A DNA stretch of 64,000 nt, taken from positions 24,993-88,992 of the forward strand of contig NZ_POTC01000012.1 of assembly GCF_002906255.1 (NCBI RefSeq), given 5' to 3'. The position numbers were made by a program, and so were the translations under genes. The notes beneath the pieces were generated by a model. That model was given only the letters and a program-made list of their open reading frames with translations, ran no database searches and was not told the DNA's origin. The DNA comes from Novacetimonas maltaceti. Its GTDB lineage: Bacteria; Pseudomonadota; Alphaproteobacteria; Acetobacterales; Acetobacteraceae. Below are positions 53,606 through 62,153 of this stretch, in pieces. How positions within the stretch are numbered: the first letter of the stretch is position 1; each line of letters starts with the position of its first letter.

Positions 53606-53712
53606 CATCCCCGGATCTGTACGCAATGGTGTGCAGGATGTCCCCGGAGGCACCGGATTCAGGGCGTGGGGGATGCCATTGCTGAAAGGATTTCATCCGG
53701 AAATGGGGTCGA

Positions 53713-53883
53713 ATGGCGAAGTGTGAAAAATGTGGGGCCGAATTCCCCTGCCAGCCGGACGGGGCGTGCTGGTGCATGCAACGGCCGCCGGTCCTGCCTG
53801 TCCCCGCGCAGGGACAGCAGGGATGTCTCTGCCCGGCCTGCCTGGACGCGGTTCCGACGCAGGGCGACAGGGAAAGCGCATGA
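53713..53883 (+). CDS. Cysteine-rich CWC family small protein
   Basis: A 56-residue protein: MAKCEKCGAEFPCQPD, then ACWC at positions 18-21, and QGCLCPACL near the end. The spacing CxxC, C, CWC and CLCxxCL is that of the CWC family, a probable zinc or iron-sulfur binder of unknown role. It starts 107 bp after the efflux operon. It is easily missed because of its length. No further context. Confidence 0.75.
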   Translation: MAKCEKCGAEFPCQPDGACWCMQRPPVLPVPAQGQQGCLCPACLDAVPTQGDRESA

Positions 53884-54013
53884 TGTGCATCCTTTGACGC
53901 CTGTGCCGGGTTTTGGAAATTCCTTTTCATGCAAAGCGTAATATCCTGACCCGTCCGTATCGCATGTTCCGCCGGTGCCGGGGTGGTTTGAGGATCATTG
54001 GACTCCCGCGAAG

Positions 54014-54027
54014 TTGATTTACATCAA
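54014..54027. promoter_or_regulatory. Perfect FNR/FixK-type box upstream of oleate hydratase
   Basis: TTGAT-TTAC-ATCAA, with the dyad extending one base each side (GTTGAT/ATCAAC). It is 97 bp before the oleate hydratase ATG, a spacing that suits activation by an FNR/FixK-class regulator. The regulator itself is not in the window. Confidence 0.65.
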
Positions 54028-54124
54028 CGACAGCAAAGGCAAAAAGGCACGCTATGACCAGAAGGGTTTTCCATCTGGAAAGACAGCAGGGTCCATGCTG
54101 GCCCCAACAGAGGCATAACGTCCC

Positions 54125-55870
54125 ATGAGATACGCTCACAGCAATTTTGAATCCTTCGCGCGGCCTGAAAAACCGGCAGGGATCGACACCCGTTCGGCAT
54201 GGATCGTGGGGGGTGGCCTTGGGGGCATGGCGGCTGCGGCCTTCCTGATCCGTGATGCGCGGATGCCGCCGTCGCGCATCACCATTCTGGAGGCATCGGA
54301 TGCGGATGGTGGTGCGCTGGATGGCACGGGCAACGCCCGGACGGGCTGGCTGATCCGGGGCGGGCGGGAAATGGAGGAGCAGTTCCAGTGCCTGTGGGAC
54401 CTGTATCGCTCCATCCCGTCGCTCGAAGTGCCTGATGCGTCGGTGCTGGATGAGTTCTATCGGCTGAACCGCGCCGATCCCAGCAGCAGCCCGGTGCGGG
54501 CCATGTGCGGGCGCGGGCAGCCCCTGCCGGACCGCGACAGCCTGAAGCTGACGGGCAAGGCGCGGCGCGAAATCATTTCCCTGATCCTGACGGATGAGGA
54601 AAAGCTCGGCGGCAGGACCATCAGCGACGTCCTGTCCGAAGAGTTCATGCAGTCGAATTTCTGGCTGTTCTGGCGTTCGATGTTCGCGTTCGAGACATGG
54701 CACAGCGCGATCGAGATGAAGCGCTACCTTGCACGGTTTGTCCACCAGATCCTTGGCCTCAAGGACCTGCATACGCTGAAATTCACCCGGTTCAACCAGC
54801 AGGAATCCCTCAGTCGCCCACTGGCGACATGGCTTGCCGGGCAGGGGGTGGTGTTCCGCCATGGCGTGCGTGTGACCAACGTGCGGGTCGATACCTCCGG
54901 CGGCACGAAGGTCGCGACCCGCATCGACTGGCTGGAGGGCGCTGGGGCGGGAGGGATCGATATCGGTCGCGGTGACCTTGTCTTTGTCACCAATGGCTCG
55001 ATGGTGGAAAATTCCCGCTGGGGGGACCACCATACGCCTGCGCCCGTGGATGCGACCATTACAGAGGGGAGCGTCTGGCAGTTGTGGCGCAACATCGCGG
55101 ACCAGGACCCCGCCTTTGGACGGCCGGACGTGTTTTGTGGCGATACCACGAAATCACGGTGGGAGTCCGCGACGGTCACGACGCTGGACGCGCGCATTCC
55201 CGACCTTGTGCATAAGGTAACGGGGCGTGACCCGTTTTCGGGCCGCACCGTGACGGGTGGGCCGATCACCATTGCGGATTCCGCCTGGCTGATGAGTTGG
55301 GTCGTCAGTCGCCAGCCGCATTTCAAGGGGCAGCCCAAGGGGCAGATGGTGGCATGGCTGTATGGCCTGTTCAGCGATGTGCCGGGGAATTACGTGAAAA
55401 AGCCGATGCAGGACTGCACGGGCGAGGAAATCACGCGGGAATGGCTGTTCCACATGGGCGTGCCCGTGGAGCAGATCGACGACATGGCGGCGACCGGGGC
55501 CGTGACGCATCCCTGCATGATGCCGTTCATCACGGCGCAGTTCATGCCCCGCGCCGGGGGCGACCGGCCGAAGGTGGTGCCGGACGGCAGCGTCAACCTC
55601 GCCTTTTTGGGGCAGTTCGCGGAAACACCACGCGATACCGTGTTCACGACGGAATATTCCGTCCGCACGGCGATGGAGGCAGTCTATACGCTGCTTGATA
55701 TCGACCGTGCGGTCCCCGAGGTCTTTGGCAGTGTCTATGACGTCCGCATGCTGCTGCAGGCGGCGGCGGAACTGCGTGATGGCCGGAAGGTCCCGGCTTC
55801 GGGCGTGGTGCGGCACCTGTCCACGGGAACGGAAATCGGTGACCTGCTGGAGCGTTATGGACTGATCTGA
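54125..55870 (+). CDS. ohyA: Oleate hydratase
   Basis: A 581-residue FAD protein that adds water to the cis-9 bond of oleic acid to give 10-hydroxystearate. IVGGGLGGMAAAAFLIRDAR (about 27-46) binds FAD; TGWLIRGGREMEEQFQCLW has the conserved Arg-Gly-Gly-Arg-Glu near the active site; FAFETWHSAIEMKRYLARFV and TEYSVRTAMEAVYTLLDIDR are family hallmarks. Length matches. Such enzymes detoxify unsaturated fatty acids and are peripheral to membranes. It is a single gene behind an FNR-type box, followed by a terminator. Confidence 0.93.
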   Translation: MRYAHSNFESFARPEKPAGIDTRSAWIVGGGLGGMAAAAFLIRDARMPPSRITILEASDADGGALDGTGNARTGWLIRGGREMEEQFQCLWDLYRSIPSLEVPDASVLDEFYRLNRADPSSSPVRAMCGRGQPLPDRDSLKLTGKARREIISLILTDEEKLGGRTISDVLSEEFMQSNFWLFWRSMFAFETWHSAIEMKRYLARFVHQILGLKDLHTLKFTRFNQQESLSRPLATWLAGQGVVFRHGVRVTNVRVDTSGGTKVATRIDWLEGAGAGGIDIGRGDLVFVTNGSMVENSRWGDHHTPAPVDATITEGSVWQLWRNIADQDPAFGRPDVFCGDTTKSRWESATVTTLDARIPDLVHKVTGRDPFSGRTVTGGPITIADSAWLMSWVVSRQPHFKGQPKGQMVAWLYGLFSDVPGNYVKKPMQDCTGEEITREWLFHMGVPVEQIDDMAATGAVTHPCMMPFITAQFMPRAGGDRPKVVPDGSVNLAFLGQFAETPRDTVFTTEYSVRTAMEAVYTLLDIDRAVPEVFGSVYDVRMLLQAAAELRDGRKVPASGVVRHLSTGTEIGDLLERYGLI

Positions 55871-55895
55871 GGGCGGATGGTCGAACCGGTTACCG

Positions 55896-55918
55896 CCGGG
55901 CGTATGTGCCCGGTTCTT
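55896..55918 (+). terminator. Terminator of oleate hydratase
   Basis: CCGGGC (55896-55901), loop GTATGT, GCCCGG (55908-55913), then TTCTTTT. Confidence 0.7.
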
Positions 55919-56042
55919 TTGCGGCCGTGACCAGTACAGCCACAGGGAAAAGTGGATACGCACAGGCACGGACACTTATATATGACGTTCAAAATATCGC
56001 CCTGATGATATAGAATATTGGGAACAGGAGGTACAGATAGCT

Positions 56043-56939
56043 ATGTCGATCGCCCAGATGCGTAAGAACATGTCTGAAAATGCGGGTTTTATCGCGGCCC
56101 TGGACCAGAGTGGGGGCTCCACGCCCGGCGCGCTGCGCCATTATGGCATCCCCGACAGCGCCTACAGCACCGATGCGCAGATGTTTGCGCTGATGCATGA
56201 AATGCGGGTGAGGGTCGTCACCGCACCATCCTTTACGGGGAAGAAGATCCTCGCCGCCATCCTGTTCGAGCAGACGATGAACGGCCTGGTCAAGGACACG
56301 CCCGTCCCGACCTTCCTGTGGCAGGATCGCGGCGTGGTGCCGTTCCTGAAGGTGGACAAGGGGCTGGAGGCCGAAGCGGGCGGCGTGCAGTTGATGAAGC
56401 CCATTCCCGACCTTGAGGCGCTGCTTGACCAGGCCATCAAGAAGGGGATCTACGGGACAAAAGCGCGCTCCGTCATTCATCTGGCCGAACGCAACGGGGT
56501 TGCGGCGATCGTCAAGCAGCAGTTCGCGCTGGCACAACAGATTGCGGAGCGCGGACTTGTGCCCATCCTTGAGCCTGAAGTGCTGATCAAGAGCCCGGAC
56601 AAGGCTGGGGCGGAAACGCTGCTGCATGATGAACTGCATCGTGGTCTTGATGCCCTGCCCGGTGACTATCAGGTCATGATCAAGGTCTCCATTCCTGAAA
56701 AGCCGGACCTGTACCTTGATCTGGTCAAGCATCCCCGCGTCCAGCGTGTGGTGGCGCTTTCGGGTGGGTATTCGCGTGATGAGGCGTGTGAACGCCTTGC
56801 GCAGAACCATGGCATGATCGCAAGTTTCTCCCGCGCGTTGCTGGAGGAGTTGCGCTGCACCATGACGGATGAACAGTTTGATGCGGCGCTGGCCACGGCC
56901 ATTGACCAGATCTACAAGGCATCCACGCAGAAGTCCTGA
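56043..56939 (+). CDS. Fructose-bisphosphate aldolase, class I (bacterial)
   Basis: A 298-residue Schiff-base aldolase splitting fructose 1,6-bisphosphate to DHAP and glyceraldehyde 3-phosphate. GFIAALDQSGGSTPGAL opens the family; PTFLWQDRGVVPFLKVDKGL, LVPILEPEVLI and VMIKVSIPEKPDLY (Schiff-base Lys) and VVALSGGYSRDEACE (phosphate site) are present. AGGAGG precedes the ATG at 11 nt. Metal-independent, cytoplasmic. Transcribed alone; two terminators follow. Confidence 0.93.
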   Translation: MSIAQMRKNMSENAGFIAALDQSGGSTPGALRHYGIPDSAYSTDAQMFALMHEMRVRVVTAPSFTGKKILAAILFEQTMNGLVKDTPVPTFLWQDRGVVPFLKVDKGLEAEAGGVQLMKPIPDLEALLDQAIKKGIYGTKARSVIHLAERNGVAAIVKQQFALAQQIAERGLVPILEPEVLIKSPDKAGAETLLHDELHRGLDALPGDYQVMIKVSIPEKPDLYLDLVKHPRVQRVVALSGGYSRDEACERLAQNHGMIASFSRALLEELRCTMTDEQFDAALATAIDQIYKASTQKS

Positions 56940-56954
56940 ACCCGGTCGGGTATC

Positions 56955-57031
56955 TGCTGCCTTTTTCGAAAAAAGGCAGCACTTCCCAGTAATTTTTCCA
57001 GCGGCTTCCGGAGTGCGGGAGCCGCTTTTTT
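56955..57031 (+). terminator. Two successive hairpins after the aldolase gene
   Basis: First: TGCTGCCTTTTT (56955-56966) with AAAAAAGGCAGCA (56969-56981). Second: AGCGGCTTCC (57000-57009) with GGGAGCCGCT (57017-57026) followed by TTTTT, a classical Rho-independent terminator. Confidence 0.85.
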
Positions 57032-57166
57032 CATGTCCGGATTTTCTGTTCCATTTTCGGAATAACCAGGCATGGACAAACAACTTTTGTTTAATGCATG
57101 GCTTGTGATGAGGTGGCAGGGGCTGGTGGGTCCTATCGTGGTGGCAGATAACGGAGGAAAATCCTG

Positions 57167-58132
57167 ATGCCCCATAATACTGTCGCCCCCGAATTCCGTG
57201 CCGCCCTGAAGGTCCTGCCGTCCTTTGACGGATTGTCCGACCAGACCCTTGCGCAGACGCGCGAGGCATTCATTACCGCGATCCGCGGGGTGAAGGTGGC
57301 GCCATATGTGAATGTGGAGGTCAGGAACCGGACCGTCCCCGGACCATCCGGGGCCCCTGATGTGCCTGTGGTGATCTATTCCCCGCGAACGGGCCACGGG
57401 AATGCGCCCGCACTGGTGTACATCCACAGTGGCGGCATTGTCAGTGGTACGCCCGAAGTGGACGATGCGCGATGCCGCGATCTTGTCAACGAACTTGGTA
57501 TCGTCATTGTCTCCGTCGATTACCGCCTTGCGCCGGAAGCACCTTATCCTGCCGCGATAGAGGACTGCCATGCCGCCCTGAAATGGGTGCATGCGAATGC
57601 CGCAGGACTTTCGATTGACCCGGCACGCATCGCCATTGGTGGGGATAGCGCGGGCGGGGGACTGACGGCATGCCTTGCCCTGATGGCGCGGGATCGGGCC
57701 GAGGTGCCGGTCTGTTTCCAGTTGCTGATCTATCCCATGCTTGACGATCGTACGGGAACCACCGTCATGCCGTCGCCGGAACTGGGGGAATATATCTGGA
57801 CGCGCTCTGCCAACCATTATGCCTGGAACGCCTATCTGGGGCAGGCGCCGGGGAGTGAAGGCGTATCGGAATATGCCGCGGCATTTCGTGCAACGGACCT
57901 GTCTGGCCTGCCACCGGCCTATATTGGCGTCGGCTCGCTCGACCTGTTCCTTGACGAGGATCTTGATTACGCAAAACGCCTGATGGCCGCAGGGATTCCA
58001 ACGGAAGTCTGCGTTATCCCGGGGGCCTATCATGTATTTGATGTATTCATCCCCGAGGCTCCGTTGAGCAGGATCTTCAGGGAGTCGTATTTTTCCGCAC
58101 TGAAACGGGAATTTTCCCTGCCGCAGGAATAG
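57167..58132 (+). CDS. Alpha/beta hydrolase, HSL/acetyl-esterase type
   Basis: A 321-residue esterase of the hormone-sensitive-lipase group. The oxyanion loop is HSGGIVSG (about 87-94, in place of the usual HGGG), the nucleophile is GGDSAGGGLTA (Ser about 161), the acid lies in DLFLDEDLDYAKRL and the His in IPGAYHVFD. GGAGG is 10 nt before the ATG. Substrate: short acyl esters, unknown. The changed HGGG second residue may affect the oxyanion hole slightly. Confidence 0.88.
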   Translation: MPHNTVAPEFRAALKVLPSFDGLSDQTLAQTREAFITAIRGVKVAPYVNVEVRNRTVPGPSGAPDVPVVIYSPRTGHGNAPALVYIHSGGIVSGTPEVDDARCRDLVNELGIVIVSVDYRLAPEAPYPAAIEDCHAALKWVHANAAGLSIDPARIAIGGDSAGGGLTACLALMARDRAEVPVCFQLLIYPMLDDRTGTTVMPSPELGEYIWTRSANHYAWNAYLGQAPGSEGVSEYAAAFRATDLSGLPPAYIGVGSLDLFLDEDLDYAKRLMAAGIPTEVCVIPGAYHVFDVFIPEAPLSRIFRESYFSALKREFSLPQE

Positions 58133-58160
58133 GTTTTACGAAATCACGGTCTCAGGAAAA

Positions 58161-58200
58161 CCGCAGGTGATGACCAACCGTCCATCACCTGTGGTCCCGT
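58161..58200. terminator. Bidirectional terminator between hydrolase and PRC-barrel genes
   Basis: CCGCAGGTGATG (58161-58172) and CATCACCTGTGG (58183-58194) pair over 12 positions with one wobble, followed by TCCCGTTTTC; A-rich on the other side. Confidence 0.7.
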
Positions 58201-58209
58201 TTTCAGCGA

Positions 58210-58587
58210 TTACCGGTTCGGCAACCCGCCGTAATAGGTATCGACCTGTGTGCCATACATGTCGTTGCTCCAGTCCGGGGGCATTGTCTCGTCATAGGCC
58301 GGCGCCGCTTCCATCTGTTCGCGTGTCAGGGAAACGATATAGCCACCACGGTCCGTATCATATTTCAGGGATTTCCACGGCAGGGGATGGTAGCTGTTCC
58401 CCATTCCAAGGAACCCGCCAAAGCTCATGACGACGTAGGCAACGTCGCCAGAGACCTTGTCCACCATGAAATACTTGACAGTACCGAGCTTCTCCCCGGT
58501 TGGGGAGTAGACATTTGTCCCTTCAACCTTGTCGGACGCGATAAGGTCATGCCTGGTGGTGTTGCCATTTGTCATTGTCGTGGACAT
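58210..58587 (-). CDS. PRC-barrel domain protein
   Basis: A 125-residue soluble protein. The PRC barrel spans LIASDKVEGTNVYSPTGEKL, GTVKYFMVDKVSGDVAYVVM and YHPLPWKSLKYDTDRGGYIV. ATG 58587 has AGGAGA 8 nt upstream, so the longer open frame is not coding. Members of this kind are small stress-associated proteins in Alphaproteobacteria, of unclear mechanism. Confidence 0.88.
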   Translation of the reverse strand: MSTTMTNGNTTRHDLIASDKVEGTNVYSPTGEKLGTVKYFMVDKVSGDVAYVVMSFGGFLGMGNSYHPLPWKSLKYDTDRGGYIVSLTREQMEAAPAYDETMPPDWSNDMYGTQVDTYYGGLPNR

Positions 58588-59073
58588 GAAACGTCTCCTG
58601 TTCATCATTATGATGGATGTTTCGTTTTCACCATGGACAACTGTGTCCCTGTCCATTGCCGAAGTGAAAGACCCGCCCCGGCCGGACAGGCAGGCTGTCG
58701 CTGATGGCCGTATTCTGGCCCATAGGGGAAGGATGCCGTGCATGGGCGCAGGCAGCGCCATGGCACCTGTCCATTCCGCCTGCTGGTGGTTTCCATACCC
58801 GTTGTGGGCCGAACCTTGCGGCGATTTACACAGTTGTCGGGAGTATGCCGGCGCCCCTGTGCCTGCGATGGCCTGCCGGGACAGGGGGGCATTCGTCGAC
58901 GGGGGCATGCTGGAAGATATGATATCTCATGATCTCCACCTTTTCATATCGCAGCGGCTACAGGAGATCCTTGTTTTTCCTGCCGGATAAAGGAATTTCC
59001 GCAGGAAGCGATCTCAGGACTGCGCGCTGTGGGGAGATCAACGGTGCATTGTCCCTACGGTTTCATCGAAAAA

Positions 59074-59097
59074 CCGGCCCTTTGAAAAAAGGGCTGG
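59074..59097. terminator. Hairpin in the large gap
   Basis: CCGGCCCTTT (59074-59083) and AAAGGGCTGG (59088-59097) form a 10-bp stem with one wobble and a small loop. Confidence 0.5.
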
Positions 59098-59221
59098 AAA
59101 CAGCAGCAGGTCTTGGGGGGGCGTGAAACATCGCCCTGCCTGCCCGGCATGACCCATGGGCATGGCGCCCACAAATCACGGCGCCAATTACTGGCGACAT
59201 ACCCGGATGTTTTTTTGGAAA

Positions 59222-59262
59222 ATGGATGCCGCACGCTGCCGTTGCAGGATTGCGGCATCCAT
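59222..59262 (-). terminator. Probable terminator of the encapsulin operon
   Basis: ATGGATGCCGCA (59222-59233) and TGCGGCATCCAT (59251-59262) form a perfect 12-bp stem. It lies 47 bp downstream of the last operon gene's stop (minus strand), followed in that direction by TTTCC. Confidence 0.6.
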
Positions 59263-59309
59263 GTCAGGGAAAGGCGTGGACAGGCCGGGAATTCCATCCC
59301 GGCGCGCCA

Positions 59310-59639
59310 TCAGTCGTCCAGCGCTTCTTTCTCTTCCTTGCGCGTGGCAAAAGGCACTTCCTGCTTGTCATCAAGCTCGTTCATGCTGCCACCCGGGTTC
59401 CCGAGGTTTTCCTCCAGCCATGCCTGCTCGATGGGCTGGCCGTTGGCATCGAGCGGGACGGGAGAGTCCACGGGGATCTGCCCCGCATCGGGATTGCTTT
59501 CCATCCCGATCAGTTCCGATGCCGCCTCCTTGTAGGCTTCCGGCCCACAACCGGGTTTTCCGTCCGCCGTCCACAGTTCCTTCGCCTTGGCGAGGATGCG
59601 TGCTTCCTTCTGCGGGGTATCCTGAAGCGGATTGTCCAT
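59310..59639 (-). CDS. DUF2934-like small protein at the end of the encapsulin operon
   Basis: A 109-residue acidic, soluble protein. The first half (KEARILAKAKELWTADGKP and GPEAYKEAASELIG) resembles the DUF2934 helix-turn pattern; the second half is low-complexity with VPLDANGQPIEQAWLEENLG and a charged tail. ATG 59639 is preferred over the frame's first start (59669). It is 87 bp downstream of encapsulin on the same strand. Its C-terminus does not look like a cargo-loading peptide. Function unknown. Confidence 0.65.
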   Translation of the reverse strand: MDNPLQDTPQKEARILAKAKELWTADGKPGCGPEAYKEAASELIGMESNPDAGQIPVDSPVPLDANGQPIEQAWLEENLGNPGGSMNELDDKQEVPFATRKEEKEALDD

Positions 59640-59726
59640 GTCTGACGTCCTTATCCTTGGTTCCGGCATGCCTGCCAGTTGTACAGAACCATACCTGAAC
59701 GGCTTGATACCATGCCGGACCGGAAA

Positions 59727-60560
59727 TCAGGCAGGATCTTTTGCCATGCCTGTTTCATTGGAAGCGGGATCAAGGGCAACGGTTGCCTCGCTGGTAAGGA
59801 CGCGGAACACAAAGCTTTCCTGCAGGTAGAGTTCGACCGTCTGGGCCGTATGCGCCAGATAACCGATGGAAAAATCCTGCCCGATATCAAGCGCAAGGTC
59901 ACCGCCGCGCGTGGAGACGACAAAGGCGCCGTCTATGGCGGGGGCCCAGACCAGTTCCCCGTCAATCAGGCTTTCGATGTGCTTGCGCACGGGATAGCCG
60001 TCTTCGTCACCGCTGCTGATGGCCTGATAGGCCTTCGTCCCGAGCACGATCGAATAGGGGCCATTGACCCCGGCAAGGCGCAACGTGCCGAGGGCTTCTG
60101 TAATCACACGGGGATAGTCCCGGGCCGATGCAGGCAGTTTCAGGCGGGCATTGGACGTGCCATTGCGCATGCCCTGCATCGCCGCCGCCGCATAGCCGTC
60201 AAAGATGGCGCGGTCTTCGGCAAACGCGATCTTGCGCGCGGCCTCCTTGACCGGTTGCCAGTCGGAATCGAGGGCACCGCGCTCCACCGCGTCGATCTCT
60301 GCGCGCGACAGGGTAAAGGGAACGCGCAGTTCCACCAGGGGCAGCACCTCGCGCTGCGTGGCGATGATGCCGTCGCCGGCCGGTGTGATCTGCCGGGCGC
60401 GTCCCGTGCCGACACCGGCAAAGGCTTCACCCTTCGGTTCCGACGTGTCGACCACGCGCCGCCCCGCCAGGTGACGCCGGATGGTGCGGGCGGCCTCTTC
60501 CTCGATCTGTGCCCATGCGGCGCTGGAAATGGGGGCAAGATGTCTGTGCAGATTATTCAT
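59727..60560 (-). CDS. Family 1 encapsulin nanocompartment shell protein
   Basis: A 277-residue HK97-fold shell protein (linocin/CFP29 type). Diagnostic stretches: MNNLHRHLAPISSAAWAQIE at the N-terminus, GRRVVDTSEPKGEAFAGVGT, LPLVELRVPFTLSRAEIDAV and NGPYSIVLGTKAYQAI; GQDFSIGYLAHTAQTVELYL near the end. Sixty or more copies assemble into a hollow cage. It begins 1 bp after the DyP peroxidase stop, with AAAGGA inside that gene's last codons, so it is translationally linked to its cargo. Length is slightly above the 265 common for the family because of a C-terminal tail. Confidence 0.93.
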   Translation of the reverse strand: MNNLHRHLAPISSAAWAQIEEEAARTIRRHLAGRRVVDTSEPKGEAFAGVGTGRARQITPAGDGIIATQREVLPLVELRVPFTLSRAEIDAVERGALDSDWQPVKEAARKIAFAEDRAIFDGYAAAAMQGMRNGTSNARLKLPASARDYPRVITEALGTLRLAGVNGPYSIVLGTKAYQAISSGDEDGYPVRKHIESLIDGELVWAPAIDGAFVVSTRGGDLALDIGQDFSIGYLAHTAQTVELYLQESFVFRVLTSEATVALDPASNETGMAKDPA

Positions 60561-60561
60561 G

Positions 60562-61587
60562 TCAGGATTCCTTTTTCAGTGACCCGATACCAAGGGAGCC
60601 GGAATGTGCGCCGCCCGGTGCCGGCGCATCGGCCGGCGATATGACGGCAGGACCGCCTGCCTGCATGTCCGGCGCGTTATCGAGGAAGTCGGCCGTCGGG
60701 ATGAAGAACAGTGTCCCGGTCACCGCCGTGCTGACGTCAAGGAGGCGGTCGTAATTGCCCGGTGGTTTTCCGATGAACATGTTCCGCAGCATCTGCTCTG
60801 TCCGTGCGGGGGAGCAGGCATACCCGATGAAATATGTGCCAAATTCCCCTTTGCCCACTTCACCGAAAGGCATGTTGTCGCGCACGATCTGAAGCTGCTG
60901 TCCGTTTTCCTCGATATTGGTCAGGACATTGTGGGCATAGCTGGGCTTGGCGGCATCCGGCAGTTCAATGTCCGAGACTTTCCTGCGGCCAATGATATGT
61001 TCCTGGACTTCGGTGGGGATGGCGTCCCATTTCTTCAGGTCATGCAGGTATTTCTGCACGATGACATAGCTGCCCCCGGCGAATTCGGGATCTTCCTCCC
61101 CGATGAGGGTAGAGGCAAGGGCTGCCTGCCCCGTGGGGTTTTCCGTCCCGTCGACAAAGCCGAGCAGGTCGCGTTCGTCAAAATACTTGAACCCGTGTAC
61201 CTCGTCCACCACGCTGGCTGCGCCCTCCAGTCGCGTGACGATGGCGGTGGCGAGTTCAAAACACAGGTCCATCCGTGTCGCGCGGATATGGAACAGCAGG
61301 TCCCCGGTCGTGGAAGGCGCGTGATGCACGCCGTGGATTTCCTGGAACGGGTGCAACTCCTTCGGGCGGGGGTGGCCAAAGAGACGGTCCCAGGCGTCTG
61401 AACCGATGCCCGTGATGCAACTCAGCCTGCCATCGGGAACCCTGAATCCTACGCCGCGCACGAGGGAGGAAACATCACCGAGCAGATCCCGTACCTGGGC
61501 GCTGGCAGATGTGTCGCCATTCAGGCCGAGAACGAGGAAGACAGCCGCCTGTGTCAGTCTGGTGTCGATGGGTTGAGGTGTCGCCAA
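60562..61587 (-). CDS. DyP-type heme peroxidase, encapsulin cargo
   Basis: A dye-decolourising peroxidase of 341 residues from a TTG start. GFVDGTENP carries the catalytic Asp (about 146); a proximal-His candidate is in KPSYAHNVL (about 219) and the distal Arg is in IVRDNMPFGE (about 236). The C-terminus has a flexible Pro/Gly/Ala segment ending in GSLGIGSLKKES, matching the SLxIGSLK loading peptide that docks DyP inside encapsulins. TTG 61587 has GGGAG at a good distance and gives the family-like N-terminus ATPQPIDTRLTQAAVFLV; an in-frame ATG at 61644 is the alternative. Operon with the shell gene. Confidence 0.92.
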   Translation of the reverse strand: MATPQPIDTRLTQAAVFLVLGLNGDTSASAQVRDLLGDVSSLVRGVGFRVPDGRLSCITGIGSDAWDRLFGHPRPKELHPFQEIHGVHHAPSTTGDLLFHIRATRMDLCFELATAIVTRLEGAASVVDEVHGFKYFDERDLLGFVDGTENPTGQAALASTLIGEEDPEFAGGSYVIVQKYLHDLKKWDAIPTEVQEHIIGRRKVSDIELPDAAKPSYAHNVLTNIEENGQQLQIVRDNMPFGEVGKGEFGTYFIGYACSPARTEQMLRNMFIGKPPGNYDRLLDVSTAVTGTLFFIPTADFLDNAPDMQAGGPAVISPADAPAPGGAHSGSLGIGSLKKES

Positions 61588-62153
61588 CTGTCTGAAACTC
61601 CCATGCCGGTCGTGTTCGCATAACCATGAACAGAACCCCAGCATAGGCAGGTGCCCGATGATGACAAGATGGGGAATGCGATGGGGCGGATGGGAATATC
61701 ACAAGTTGTTCACAATCATAAGCGGCATTTATGATGAAACAGGAAGGGGTTTTTAATGCGATGACTTTTCATTCCCGTAATGGTGTCCGGGGCATGGATT
61801 CAATACTGTGTATAAATTCAGTCTGGAACAGGAATTTGAAATATATGTGACAGTAATGTTTGCATCGCTTCATTCCTTTCTGCCTGGTCCATCCAATATC
61901 GGGATATCGGCAGATACAGGACAGCGGAAAGATATATCAGTTTAAAACATCATCGTAATTCAAAAAACGAATTAGTATATCTGCATGGCAGAATCATGGG
62001 AAATGCATGTGTTGCGCGTCATCTCATGCATTCGCAGGTTGATCTGTGGAACTGACCGGTCTGAATTCCCTGATTCTATTTGTAACACTTTGAGGGCTTA
62101 CATTTGGAACCATGCGGACCGATGTCTTGAGGGTCAGATTGTTAGGAGACATT
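61588..62153. other. Divergent regulatory region, 566 bp
   Basis: AT-rich, between the encapsulin operon and the Gly-rich gene. Contains a dyad ATCATAA-N7-TTATGAT (61715-61735) close to the peroxidase start and no gene-like frame. Probably both promoters. Confidence 0.5.
61715..61735. promoter_or_regulatory. Inverted repeat upstream of the DyP-encapsulin operon
   Basis: ATCATAA (61715-61721) and TTATGAT (61729-61735), perfect 7-bp arms, about 130 bp upstream of the TTG start. Candidate operator. Confidence 0.4.

Larger units (their letters stand above)
58588..59309. other. Intergenic stretch, 722 bp; hairpins but no gene recognised
   Basis: The largest gap of the window. Frames on both strands are open (58529-58990 plus, 58608-58892 minus) but composition is arginine/proline-rich as in shadow frames, and none has a ribosome site or family feature. 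The right part carries two terminator-like hairpins (59074-59097 and 59222-59262). Confidence 0.5.

Noticed and set aside
58529..58990. 153-codon plus-strand frame upstream of the PRC-barrel gene
   Set aside because: Overlaps the PRC-barrel gene antisense at its beginning and shows no domain or natural composition.
59310..59400. C-terminus of the DUF2934-like protein as a second encapsulin loading peptide
   Set aside because: The charged tail (KEEKEALDD) lacks the SLxIGSLK pattern.
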